In this document: piece after piece, positions 52,060-59,279 of the stretch | Layout of the letters: the number at the start of each line of letters is the position of its first letter | Numbering within the stretch: position 1 is the stretch's first letter | Assembly: GCA_934635225.1 (NCBI GenBank) | Contig: CAKTYZ010000001.1 | Coordinates: forward strand, 62,001-126,000 | Source of the DNA: an uncultured Kiritimatiellota bacterium | Lineage (GTDB): Bacteria; Verrucomicrobiota; Kiritimatiellia; RFP12; UBA1067 | DNA length: 64,000 nt | Reading direction: 5' to 3' | Program-made: the position numbers and the translations under genes | The notes under the pieces: model-generated | Databases searched by the model: none | Told to the model about the DNA's origin: nothing | The model's input: the letters and a program-made list of their open reading frames with translations, nothing else

Positions 52060-52119
52060 TCCATCCGCATGGAGACACCTCTTCCATCCGCATGGAGACG
52101 CCCCTTCCATCCGCATCGG
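52060..52119 (+). repeat. three-copy 23-bp array of an inverted repeat
   Basis: TCCATCCGCATGGA (arms TCCAT/ATGGA around CCGC) occurs at 52060 and 52083, and degenerate at 52106 (ending ATCGG), each 23 bp apart. It lies 38 bases after the sialidase stop. The rest of the 52023-52338 gap holds a G7 run near 52259-52265 and the promoter of the next gene. Confidence 0.85.
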
Positions 52120-52265
52120 TTGACGCATCCGTTCCAGGTCGTCCCTGGCATCTATGGGGTGGAGTTGTTCGCTTTTCTTCTTTGGTTGATCCCCCTGGCC
52201 TTCCTCTCTTCTTTGCTGACCCGTTAGATATTACCATTTTCGGCAAGCCCTGAGGTCCGGGGGGG

Positions 52266-52294
52266 TTGCATTCGCGCCGAATAGATGATAAAAT
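52266..52294 (+). promoter_or_regulatory. promoter of the Fe-alcohol dehydrogenase gene
   Basis: TTGCAT, a 17-bp spacer containing TGA just before TAAAAT. The leader of about 40 bases carries AGGAGG, so this gene uses ordinary initiation. Confidence 0.55.
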
Positions 52295-52338
52295 ATCGGT
52301 ATTGTTTTATCCATAAAAGACACATAGGAGGATTAGAC

Positions 52339-53580
52339 ATGGCTCGATTCACACTTCCGCGTGACATCTATCACGGCAAGGGCGCACTTGCGACCCTGAA
52401 AACCCTCGTCGGCAAGCGTGCCGTCATCTGCGTCGGCGGCGGCTCAATGCGTCGCGGCGGGTTCTTGCAGCGCGCAGAGGAGTATCTCAAGGAGGCGGGC
52501 TTCGAAGTGAAGCTCATCGAAGGCATTGAAAGCGACCCGTCGGTCGAGACGGTGATGAAAGGCGCGGCTGTGATGCAGGAGTTTCAGCCCGACTGGATCG
52601 TCGCGATGGGCGGCGGTTCGCCGATTGACGCCGCGAAGGCGATGTGGATCAAATACGAGCATCCTGAGGCGACCTTTGCCGACATGTGCAAGGTCTTCGG
52701 GCTCCCGAAGCTCCGCACGAAAGCGCACTTCTGCGCAATCTCGTCCACTTCCGGCACGGCGACCGAGGTGACGGCGTTCTCGATCATCACGGACTACGAG
52801 AAGGGCATCAAGTATCCGATTGCCGACTTCGAGATCACGCCGGACATCGCCATCGTCGATCCCGAACTGACGTTCACGATGCCGCCGAAGCTCTGCGCCC
52901 ACACGGGCATGGATGCGCTGACGCATGATCTGGAGGCGATTGTCGCGGTTGCGCACGCGCCGTATTCGGACGCGCTGGCGATCCACTCGATGAAGATGAT
53001 TCGCGACAGCCTCGTCAAGAGCTATGGCGGCGACACCGCCGCCCGCGCCGTCATGCATGATGCGCAGTGCCTCGCGGGCATGGCGTTCTCGAACGCGCTC
53101 CTCGGCATCGTCCACTCGCTCGCGCACAAGACGGGCGCGGCGTTTGCGGGCGGCCACATCATCCACGGCGCGGCGAACGCGATGTACCTGCCGAAGGTCA
53201 TTCGCTTCAACGCCGCCGTGCCGTTTGCGGCCGAGCGTTATGCGAAGTGCGCCGACGAACTCAAGATTGCGGGCACCGAGACCTCGCAGGAGGCGAAGAT
53301 CGCCGCGCTCATCGCGTGGGTGCGCAGGTTCAATGACGAACTCAACATCCCCCATTGCATCAAGGACTATGCCGCGAACGGGCTTCCGGTCTACAAGACG
53401 GCGGTGAACGAGGCTCAACCGGCGATGGTCGGTGCGGACGAGTTCGAGGCGAAGGCCGCGCAGATCGCCGAGAACGCGATGGGCGACGCCTGCACGGGCT
53501 GCAATCCGCGCCCGATGGACGCGAAGCTGATGGAGAAGGTCCTGCGGTGCTGCTGGGACGACTCCGAAGTGACGTTCTGA
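52339..53580 (+). CDS. iron-containing alcohol dehydrogenase
   Basis: Group III NAD(P)-dependent alcohol dehydrogenase, probably a fermentative aldehyde reductase. The 413-residue product has the nucleotide-binding GGGSPIDAAKAMW and SSTSGTATEVT. Metal ligands are an Asp in the preceding segment and His residues in GMDALTHDLEA, IVHSLAHKTGA and GGHIIHGAANA. ATG 52339 has a near-perfect AGGAGG eight bases upstream. Monocistronic; a convergent glycosyltransferase gene follows. Substrate (ethanol, butanol or 1,3-propanediol type) cannot be fixed from sequence. Confidence 0.9.
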   Translation: MARFTLPRDIYHGKGALATLKTLVGKRAVICVGGGSMRRGGFLQRAEEYLKEAGFEVKLIEGIESDPSVETVMKGAAVMQEFQPDWIVAMGGGSPIDAAKAMWIKYEHPEATFADMCKVFGLPKLRTKAHFCAISSTSGTATEVTAFSIITDYEKGIKYPIADFEITPDIAIVDPELTFTMPPKLCAHTGMDALTHDLEAIVAVAHAPYSDALAIHSMKMIRDSLVKSYGGDTAARAVMHDAQCLAGMAFSNALLGIVHSLAHKTGAAFAGGHIIHGAANAMYLPKVIRFNAAVPFAAERYAKCADELKIAGTETSQEAKIAALIAWVRRFNDELNIPHCIKDYAANGLPVYKTAVNEAQPAMVGADEFEAKAAQIAENAMGDACTGCNPRPMDAKLMEKVLRCCWDDSEVTF

Positions 53581-53616
53581 GCCGTTTGTCCGTCGGTTGG
53601 TTGTCCGCGCCGTGCC

Positions 53617-54309
53617 TTAGGGGCGACCGAGCGCGGCGCGGACAAGCGCCGACTGCGTGTTGAGCGTGTCGGCGAGGGGGCGGTAGTGGCTGGTGCCGTT
53701 GCCGTCCGCATAGACGGTCGCAATGGGAATCTGCAGGGGCGGTTCCGGCAGCTTGACCGCCGCCACGAGCATCCGCGACTCGTAGTCGTAGCGGTCGCCC
53801 GCGAGCGCGGCGAGGCGTGGCAGAAGCGCGCGCGGGATGCCGCGCAGTCCTGTCTGCGTGTCGCGCACCCACCGCCCGGTCAGGAGGAAGAATTCGCCGC
53901 AGGTCCAGAAGTTTCCAAGGCGGCTGCGGAAGGGGACTTTCCCGTCGAATGCGCGGACGCCGAGCGTGACGCGGTTCGGATGCGCGGCCGTCGCCACGGC
54001 GACGCGGCGGATGTCCGGCACGAGGTGTTGGCCGTCCGCATCGGCCGTCACGACGCCCGCAACAGCCGGAAGGGAATGGAGGATGTCGGCGAATGCGGTC
54101 TTGAGCGCGGCGCCTTTCCCCCTGTTCGCCGGATGGCGGAGAAGGCGGACATTGGTCTGAGTCGCCACTTCGTCGAAGACGGCGGATGCCTGTCGCGAAC
54201 CGTCGTCCACGACGACGATGACCGCGAAATCGTCCGTGAGTTCGCGGATGAGCTGTGGCAGATATGGACTCGGCTCATAAGCCGGCAGGATGAGGGCAAG
54301 GTTCGTCAT
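53617..54309 (-). CDS. family 2 glycosyltransferase
   Basis: The 230-residue inverting GT-A fold enzyme has ILPAYEPS at the N-terminus, IVVVDDGS and the DXD-like TADADGQH. RDTQTGLRGIP is typical of dolichol-phosphate-mannose-synthase-like and ApeJ-type GT2 proteins. No membrane span follows. ATG 54309 is chosen from the -10 box nine bases upstream. It is divergent from the ACP operon through a shared palindromic promoter, and GT2 genes accompany ACPs and COG4648 proteins in aryl-polyene clusters, which supports a role in the same lipid product. Confidence 0.85.
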   Translation of the reverse strand: MTNLALILPAYEPSPYLPQLIRELTDDFAVIVVVDDGSRQASAVFDEVATQTNVRLLRHPANRGKGAALKTAFADILHSLPAVAGVVTADADGQHLVPDIRRVAVATAAHPNRVTLGVRAFDGKVPFRSRLGNFWTCGEFFLLTGRWVRDTQTGLRGIPRALLPRLAALAGDRYDYESRMLVAAVKLPEPPLQIPIATVYADGNGTSHYRPLADTLNTQSALVRAALGRP

Positions 54310-54318
54310 ACGGCGGAC

Positions 54319-54333
54319 ATTATATGATATAAT
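54319..54333. promoter_or_regulatory. palindromic bidirectional promoter
   Basis: ATTATATGATATAAT is a perfect inverted repeat around a central G. It contains TATAAT on the minus strand (54319-54324, nine bases from ATG 54309) and on the plus strand (54328-54333, seven bases from ATG 54341). Confidence 0.7.
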
Positions 54334-54340
54334 ATCCATC

Positions 54341-54619
54341 ATGAAAAGAGCGGAACTGGAAGAGCAGATTAGACAGGTGATTCTTTCGAGCGTGGAGGTT
54401 GACGGCCTGACGGCGGCGGATTTGCCCGCCGAGGCGTCGCTTTTCGGCGAGGGCGTCGGTCTTGATTCGATTGACGCGCTGGAGATCGGCGCAGCCCTGC
54501 GCAAGAAGTTTCAGGTGAAGTTCAAGGCGAATTCGGCGGAGAACAAGGTGCATTTCCGCTCGATTGCGTCATTGGCGACGTTTATCGCGACGAATCTGGG
54601 CCTCACGCTGGAGGATTGA
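54341..54619 (+). CDS. acyl carrier protein 1
   Basis: The 92-residue four-helix carrier has phosphopantetheine attachment site Ser43 in GVGLDSIDALEIG. It carries acyl intermediates on a thiol arm. This version has a slightly long N-terminus and a more basic helix III (KKFQVKFKANSAENK), unlike the acidic FabA-pathway ACP. First gene of a run ACP, ACP, COG4648, ligase-dehydratase; the layout matches ApeE/ApeF of aryl-polyene clusters. Confidence 0.9.
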   Translation: MKRAELEEQIRQVILSSVEVDGLTAADLPAEASLFGEGVGLDSIDALEIGAALRKKFQVKFKANSAENKVHFRSIASLATFIATNLGLTLED

Positions 54620-54623
54620 CGAC

Positions 54624-54881
54624 ATGAAGACGAAAGAGGAAGTTCTTTCCGCAATCGCGGATGTGCTGGTTTCCGAGTTCGAGATTGACCAGGCGAAACT
54701 CCTCCCCGAGGCGCGCCTGTTCGAAGACCTTGACCTTGATTCGATTGACGCGGTTGATCTCGTCGTCCGTCTCCAGCAGCAGACGGGGCTGAAGGTCAAG
54801 GCAGAGGATTTCAAGGCGATTCGCACGTTGGGCGATGTCGCGGACGTCATCGTGAAGCTTGCGGGCGAACAGGCGAAGTGA
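54624..54881 (+). CDS. acyl carrier protein 2
   Basis: The 85-residue ACP has Ser40 in DLDLDSIDAVDLV, acidic around the site as in classical ACPs. It starts four bases after ACP 1. The two are clearly different proteins, not a recent duplication. Paired ACPs next to COG4648 are characteristic of aryl-polyene and related lipid-pigment clusters. Confidence 0.9.
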   Translation: MKTKEEVLSAIADVLVSEFEIDQAKLLPEARLFEDLDLDSIDAVDLVVRLQQQTGLKVKAEDFKAIRTLGDVADVIVKLAGEQAK

Positions 54882-54885
54882 AGCG

Positions 54886-55287
54886 ATGGACGGTCGGTCC
54901 GCGCGAAAGGCTCTGCGTCTTGTGGGGGCGGTCGCCCTTGTGTGGATTCTTTACCTTCTGAAGGCGAACGTCTACTTTCGGCTCTATCCGGCTGTTGTCG
55001 TTGCGCTGGCGTTGGGGCTCTTCGCCGTGTCCCTGTTCCGCACGCCGCTCGTCGAGCGCATTGCCCGGGCGCGAGGCGTGACGCTCGACGCGCGTGGCGT
55101 CGCCTACTGTCGAAAGGTCACGATTGCGTGGGTCGTCTTCCTGTCCGCGCATTTGGCCGTGACGGTCGCGACGGTCTTCGCGAGCCGTGAGGTCTGGGCC
55201 GTGTACAACGGATTCCTTTCCTATCTCCTGATAGGCGCGATGTTTGTGGGGGAATACGGAATTCGTCGGAGGGTCCGCCGTGGCTGA
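54886..55287 (+). CDS. COG4648-like membrane protein of ACP clusters
   Basis: The 133-residue integral membrane protein has about four spans (about 9-25, 28-50, 82-105, 112-128). Its position between ACPs and an acyl-AMP ligase is that of ApeG (COG4648), a membrane protein of unknown function in aryl-polyene loci. Assignment rests mainly on context. It overlaps the next gene by eight bases. Confidence 0.62.
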   Translation: MDGRSARKALRLVGAVALVWILYLLKANVYFRLYPAVVVALALGLFAVSLFRTPLVERIARARGVTLDARGVAYCRKVTIAWVVFLSAHLAVTVATVFASREVWAVYNGFLSYLLIGAMFVGEYGIRRRVRRG

Positions 55288-56590
55288 TGTCATCTTCTAT
55301 TCGTCCGGCACGACGGGTGCGCCGAAGCGGATCATTCGGACGGATGCCTCGCTGGAGGCGGACGCGCGGGCTCTTGTCGCGGCGTTTCCCGACTTGTGGG
55401 CGACGCGGCCGCTCGTTGTCACGACGGCGCGTCCCGAGCACATGCTTGGGCATCTCTGGTGTCAGCGCGTTCCGCGTCTTGCGGCGTGTGCGGTTCACCC
55501 GGGCGTCCTCCTGTCCGTCGAGGAGCTGGCGGCAGTCTGTTCGCAGGCCTCGTCGGTCGTCTTTGTCACGACGCCGTCCTTTCTGGAGAAGGCCCTGTCC
55601 CACCCGGACTTCGCCTCGCTTCGCGGTCGCCTTGCGGGAATCGTCGTCTCGGGCGGCGCGTTGCGGGAAAAGACGGCGCGGGCCGTGGCGGAGGCGCTGG
55701 GAGTCTGGACGCTGGAGATCTATGGCTCGACGGAAGCGGGGACGGTCGCATGGCGTCGGCAGGATGCGGGCGAGCGCTATACGCTTCAGGCGGGCGTGTC
55801 GGCGACGCTTGACGCGACGGGGGCGCTTGTCGTCGATTCGCCTTATGCGATGACGCGTCCGTTCACGATGTCGGATGCCGCCGCGTTCGTTGCGCCGCGC
55901 CAGTTCCGCCTTCTCGGGCGATTGGACCGTCAGGTCAAGGTCTTGGAGGAGTTCGTCTCGTTGCCCGCTGTCGAGGCGGCGTTTGCGCGGCATCCGCTGG
56001 TGGAGGCCGTGCGCGTCGAAGTCTGCGGCGAGGATGTCGCGCGTCTGGGCGCGCTGGTCGTCCTCTCCGCCGACGGGCGCGACGCCTTGGCGAAGGGCAC
56101 GTATGCCGCGCTGTCGGCGACGCTTCGGCGCGAACTTCTGCCGGTCCTCGGAGAACGGGCGTTTCCGCGCCGAATCCGCTTTGTCCGCGAGCTGCCAGTG
56201 GACGCGCGCGGCAAGACGACGGCGTCGAATGCGCGCGCGGCGTTGGCGGCCTGGTGTCGCGAACCGGTCGTCTGCGACTGGTCGGCGACGGCGGATCGCC
56301 TTTTGGCGACCTTGGTCTTTCCGCCCGATTGCGATTGCTTCAAGGGGCATTTCCCCGGCTTTCCCCTCCTGCCCGGCGTGGCCCAGCTGTTCTTCTTGCG
56401 CCACTTCGCGCGGCAGGCCTTTCCCGATTTTCCCGAGACGGCGGTTTACCAAAAGCTCAAGTTCCAAAAGCTTGTCTTGCCGTCGGTTGCCGTGACGGTG
56501 CGCGTGACGCGCGAGGGCGCGGGACGCTTCTCGTTTGCGCTTGACGTCCCGTCTGGCCGCGCCGCGTCGGGACAGCTTGCGCCGACGTGA
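55280..56590 (+). CDS. acyl-AMP ligase fused to ApeI/FabZ-like dehydratase
   Basis: The 436-residue product starts almost at the adenylation P-loop (YSSGTTGAPK at residues 6-15), so the usual N-terminal subdomain is absent. EIYGSTEAGTVAW, RLLGRLDRQVKV and the C-terminal Lys in ARGKTTASN follow. From about residue 330 a hot-dog domain carries the dehydratase motif FKGHFPGFPLLPG with His357. In known aryl-polyene clusters these are two genes (ApeH, ApeI). GTG 55280 has GGAGG seven bases upstream. It would load an acyl group on an ACP and dehydrate 3-hydroxyacyl-ACP; no ketosynthase or reductase is adjacent. Confidence 0.8.
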   Translation: MADVIFYSSGTTGAPKRIIRTDASLEADARALVAAFPDLWATRPLVVTTARPEHMLGHLWCQRVPRLAACAVHPGVLLSVEELAAVCSQASSVVFVTTPSFLEKALSHPDFASLRGRLAGIVVSGGALREKTARAVAEALGVWTLEIYGSTEAGTVAWRRQDAGERYTLQAGVSATLDATGALVVDSPYAMTRPFTMSDAAAFVAPRQFRLLGRLDRQVKVLEEFVSLPAVEAAFARHPLVEAVRVEVCGEDVARLGALVVLSADGRDALAKGTYAALSATLRRELLPVLGERAFPRRIRFVRELPVDARGKTTASNARAALAAWCREPVVCDWSATADRLLATLVFPPDCDCFKGHFPGFPLLPGVAQLFFLRHFARQAFPDFPETAVYQKLKFQKLVLPSVAVTVRVTREGAGRFSFALDVPSGRAASGQLAPT

Positions 56591-56603
56591 CCGTAGGCCG
56601 GAC

Positions 56604-57788
56604 TCACGCCTTCTCGCTGTTCCTCCAGCTGCTCATGGAGCGCCCTGTCGTGTTCCGAAACAGGGCCTTGAGCGTGTTCGGGTTCTCCCATCCGCAGTCG
56701 GCCGAAATCTGGTCGATGGTGTCCGCGCTGGTCTTGAGGCGATGCTTGACCTCGTCGAGACGGATGCGGATGATGGCCGCATGGACCGTCTCATGCTGAA
56801 GCTCCTTGAACCGCATGTCCAGGAGCGAACGCGAGACCTTGAGATGCCGCGCGACGTCGGGAACGCTGATTTTTCGCGTGGCGTTGCGCGCGATGAAGGC
56901 GAGTGCGCGCTGGATCATCTTTCCCGTGTTGGAGACGGCGACGGTTGAGCCGCGCAGGACGACCTGCTTGATGCCGACGAACACCGTCGGGCTTTTCGTC
57001 CCCGGCGACCGCTTGCACGACATGGCGCGGTCCAGCAGCTGCGCGGCGAGATAGCCTTCGCGCTTGAAGTCCGGCTGGATGGACGAGATCGTAGGCTCGG
57101 CGTTCTCGCAGAGAATCGGGTCGTTGTTGACGCCGAGAAGCCCGACGTCATTCGGAATCTTGAGACTTGCCTCATGACAGACGTCCAGGACCTCGTAGGC
57201 GCGGTCATCGCAGGCGGCCATCACGCCGCAGGGTTTGGGAAGCGATTTGAGCCACTGGCGGAGGGCTGTTCTGCTTTCCGTTTCGCCTTGAAAATGCGTG
57301 ATGTCAAACATGCGTGCGATGAAACCGGCCTTCTCCAGCGTATCGCGGAAGCTTCGCCCGCGCGCACGGCTCCAGTCGTCGTCCGTCGGATAGCCGACAT
57401 AGCCGTAGCTCTTGTAGATGCCCTGTTTCAAGAGGGTGTTTGCCGCCGTCCGTCCGACGGCTTCGGCGTCGCTCTTGATGGTCAAGACGTCTGTCCGTTT
57501 GGCGAAGCTCGCGGATCCGACATTCATGAGGACGGTCGGCAGTTTGCAGGCCGCGATCTCGTGAAACGCGTCTTCGGCCTCGGGAAGCCCGACGATGAAG
57601 CCCGTCGCGCCACGTGCGATTTCCTTTCGGACAGTCTCCGCCGTGAACTCGTGACGGGTGCGGTAGATGGCGAGATTCCAGCGCGGGCCTTCCGAAAGGT
57701 ATTCGAAGATGCCGTTCAACTTGTCCTGTCCGGCAATGCCGGCCATGCGCAGGGCGATGACGACGTGCTTGGGCTGATAGTTCCTCAT
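56604..57788 (-). CDS. XylR-type transcription regulator (LacI-like sensor plus AraC HTH)
   Basis: The 394-residue product has the same architecture as the regulator at 43797. A sugar-binding effector domain (about 1-285) includes VGYPTDDDWSRARG, CGVMAACDDRAYEVLD and IPNDVGLLGVNNDP. An AraC-type DNA-binding domain (about 295-390) has ISVPDVARHLKVSRSLLDMRF and TIDQISADCGWEN. The TATACT box at 57797-57802 (minus) sets ATG 57788. It is divergent from a sugar-porter operon starting at 57908, the obvious target. Confidence 0.9.
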   Translation of the reverse strand: MRNYQPKHVVIALRMAGIAGQDKLNGIFEYLSEGPRWNLAIYRTRHEFTAETVRKEIARGATGFIVGLPEAEDAFHEIAACKLPTVLMNVGSASFAKRTDVLTIKSDAEAVGRTAANTLLKQGIYKSYGYVGYPTDDDWSRARGRSFRDTLEKAGFIARMFDITHFQGETESRTALRQWLKSLPKPCGVMAACDDRAYEVLDVCHEASLKIPNDVGLLGVNNDPILCENAEPTISSIQPDFKREGYLAAQLLDRAMSCKRSPGTKSPTVFVGIKQVVLRGSTVAVSNTGKMIQRALAFIARNATRKISVPDVARHLKVSRSLLDMRFKELQHETVHAAIIRIRLDEVKHRLKTSADTIDQISADCGWENPNTLKALFRNTTGRSMSSWRNSEKA

Positions 57789-57796
57789 GACGGTAA

Positions 57797-57805
57797 AGTA
57801 TAGCA
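57797..57805 (-). promoter_or_regulatory. extended -10 promoter of the XylR-type gene
   Basis: Minus strand TGCTATACT ends eight bases before ATG 57788. Confidence 0.56.
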
Positions 57806-57888
57806 AATTGCCGCGTGAACGAGAAGACGGCTTGTGAAATCGAATAGGTTTATTTGGTGAAACGCATATGGCTTGTCGGACGCGCGTT

Positions 57889-57897
57889 TGCTATACT
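57889..57897 (+). promoter_or_regulatory. extended -10 promoter of the sugar-porter operon
   Basis: TGCTATACT, identical in its core to the divergent one about 90 bp away, ends ten bases before ATG 57908. The roughly 85 bp between the two boxes would hold any operator of the adjacent XylR-type protein; no clear inverted repeat was picked out. Confidence 0.58.
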
Positions 57898-57907
57898 GTC
57901 CCGCGTT

Positions 57908-59230
57908 ATGGGATTTCTGTTGACAATGGCGGGTCTCGGCGGCCTTCTTTACGGAATCGACTTCGGCACGATTGCCGCGGCGATGCCGTACATCCGTGCG
58001 CTCGGGCTGTTTTCGGACAGTCAGCTCAGCGTCGTCGTCGGGGCGGTGCTGTTCGGCGGCATCGTCTCGTCACTGACGGCGGGCGTGCTGTCCGAGAGAT
58101 TCGGGCGCAAGCGGATGATCGTCGCGTCGGCCGCGCTGTTCCTCGTCGCGATCCCCGTCGTCTGCCTGTCGTCTGGCTCGTTCGCCGCGATGGTCGTCGG
58201 GCGCGTCCTCCAGGGCATGAGCGCGGGCTACATGTCCGTCGTGATGCCCATGTATCTCACGGAGACGCTGCCGCCGGCGATTCGCGGGCGCGGCACGGGC
58301 GTCTTCCAGTTCTGCCTCGGGCTGGGGCTTGTCCTCGCGGCGACGGTCGGCTACGTCGTGGCGGCGACGTTCGGCGAGTCGCTGAAGGACCTCGCCTGGA
58401 AGGTTAACTTCTGGTGGACGATGGTGCCGGTCGCGGTTCTCTTCTTTGGCGCGCTGCGGCTCACCGAGTCGCCGGTCTGGCTGGCGAATCGCGGACAGAA
58501 GACGTCGGACAGCGGACAGCCGCAGACGGGTCCGTCCGGCGATTCAATCATTCGACGATTCGACCATTCGATTATTTCTTCGCGCCGCTTCGTCGTGCCG
58601 TTCCTTCTGGCCGTTCTCGTCCTGACCTTCAACAAGACGACGGGCATGAGCTCGATCACAAGCTATTCGGTCGTCATCTTTCACAAGGCGGGGTTCGCGG
58701 GCTCGCTCGGCAATGTCGGCGATTTCGCGATCAAGCTGACGAACTTGCTGATGACGGTCGTCGCCGCCGTGCTCGTCGACAAAAAAGGACGCACGTTCCT
58801 GCTGAAGCTCGGCACGGCGGGGATGACGCTCGGCCTCGCGGCAATTGGCGGCGTCTTCCTTGTCATCGAGCGGTTTGGCGTCGCGGCGAACGCGGTGACG
58901 GGCGGGCTGTGCCTGGCGGCGTTCTTCCTGATGCAGGTCTTCTACGCGCTGGGGCCGGGCATCTGCGTGTGGCTCGTCCTCTCGGAGCTGATGCCGCAGC
59001 GCATCCGCGCCAACGGCATGGCGATCGCGCTCTTCATGAACCAGTTCGTCGCGTGGGGACTCGCCTCGACGTTCCTGCCGTGGGTCAACCGCTGGGGCTG
59101 GTACTCGATGTTCTTCTTCTTTGCCGTGAACGGCGTGCTGTATTTCATCACGTCCTGCTTCATCCCTGAGACGAAGGGCAAGACCCTGGAGGAGCTGGAG
59201 ACGCTGTTTGCGAAGAAGGCAGATGATTGA
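57908..59230 (+). CDS. MFS sugar porter (XylE/Glut family)
   Basis: Proton-linked monosaccharide importer. The 440-residue product has 12 spans and the sugar-porter signatures ERFGRKRM (after TM2), RVLQGMSAGYMSVVMPMYLTE (TM4-5) and the terminal PETKGKTLEELE. The cytoplasmic loop after TM6 (about residues 197-228) contains low-complexity sequence, DSGQPQTG and SIIRRFDHSIISS, encoded by short A/T-rich direct repeats; it looks like an in-frame insertion of non-coding repeat DNA. ATG 57908 follows a TATACT box. First gene of the operon running to the window end. Confidence 0.9.
   Translation: MGFLLTMAGLGGLLYGIDFGTIAAAMPYIRALGLFSDSQLSVVVGAVLFGGIVSSLTAGVLSERFGRKRMIVASAALFLVAIPVVCLSSGSFAAMVVGRVLQGMSAGYMSVVMPMYLTETLPPAIRGRGTGVFQFCLGLGLVLAATVGYVVAATFGESLKDLAWKVNFWWTMVPVAVLFFGALRLTESPVWLANRGQKTSDSGQPQTGPSGDSIIRRFDHSIISSRRFVVPFLLAVLVLTFNKTTGMSSITSYSVVIFHKAGFAGSLGNVGDFAIKLTNLLMTVVAAVLVDKKGRTFLLKLGTAGMTLGLAAIGGVFLVIERFGVAANAVTGGLCLAAFFLMQVFYALGPGICVWLVLSELMPQRIRANGMAIALFMNQFVAWGLASTFLPWVNRWGWYSMFFFFAVNGVLYFITSCFIPETKGKTLEELETLFAKKADD
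58495..58578 (+). repeat. low-complexity repeat DNA inside the sugar-porter gene
   Basis: GGACAG occurs twice close together, then ATTCGA-type units (ATTCAATCATTCG, CGATTCGACCATTCGATT). The 22 bases from 58542 match 5536-5556 except for one extra base. Confidence 0.65.
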
Positions 59231-59240
59231 ATGGAATCGA

Positions 59241-59273
59241 ACCTAACCCTATAACCTAACACCTAAAACCTAA
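59241..59273 (+). repeat. ACCTAA-unit repeat between the MFS gene and the next gene
   Basis: Four copies of ACCTAA in 33 bases with irregular spacing, filling most of the 49-base gap upstream of ATG 59280. No Shine-Dalgarno is visible there. Confidence 0.7.
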
Positions 59274-59279
59274 TCACTT

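Noticed and set aside
52041..52253. Small protein in the gap after the sialidase gene
   Set aside because: The open frames in both directions are translations of the 23-bp repeat and have no SD or promoter.
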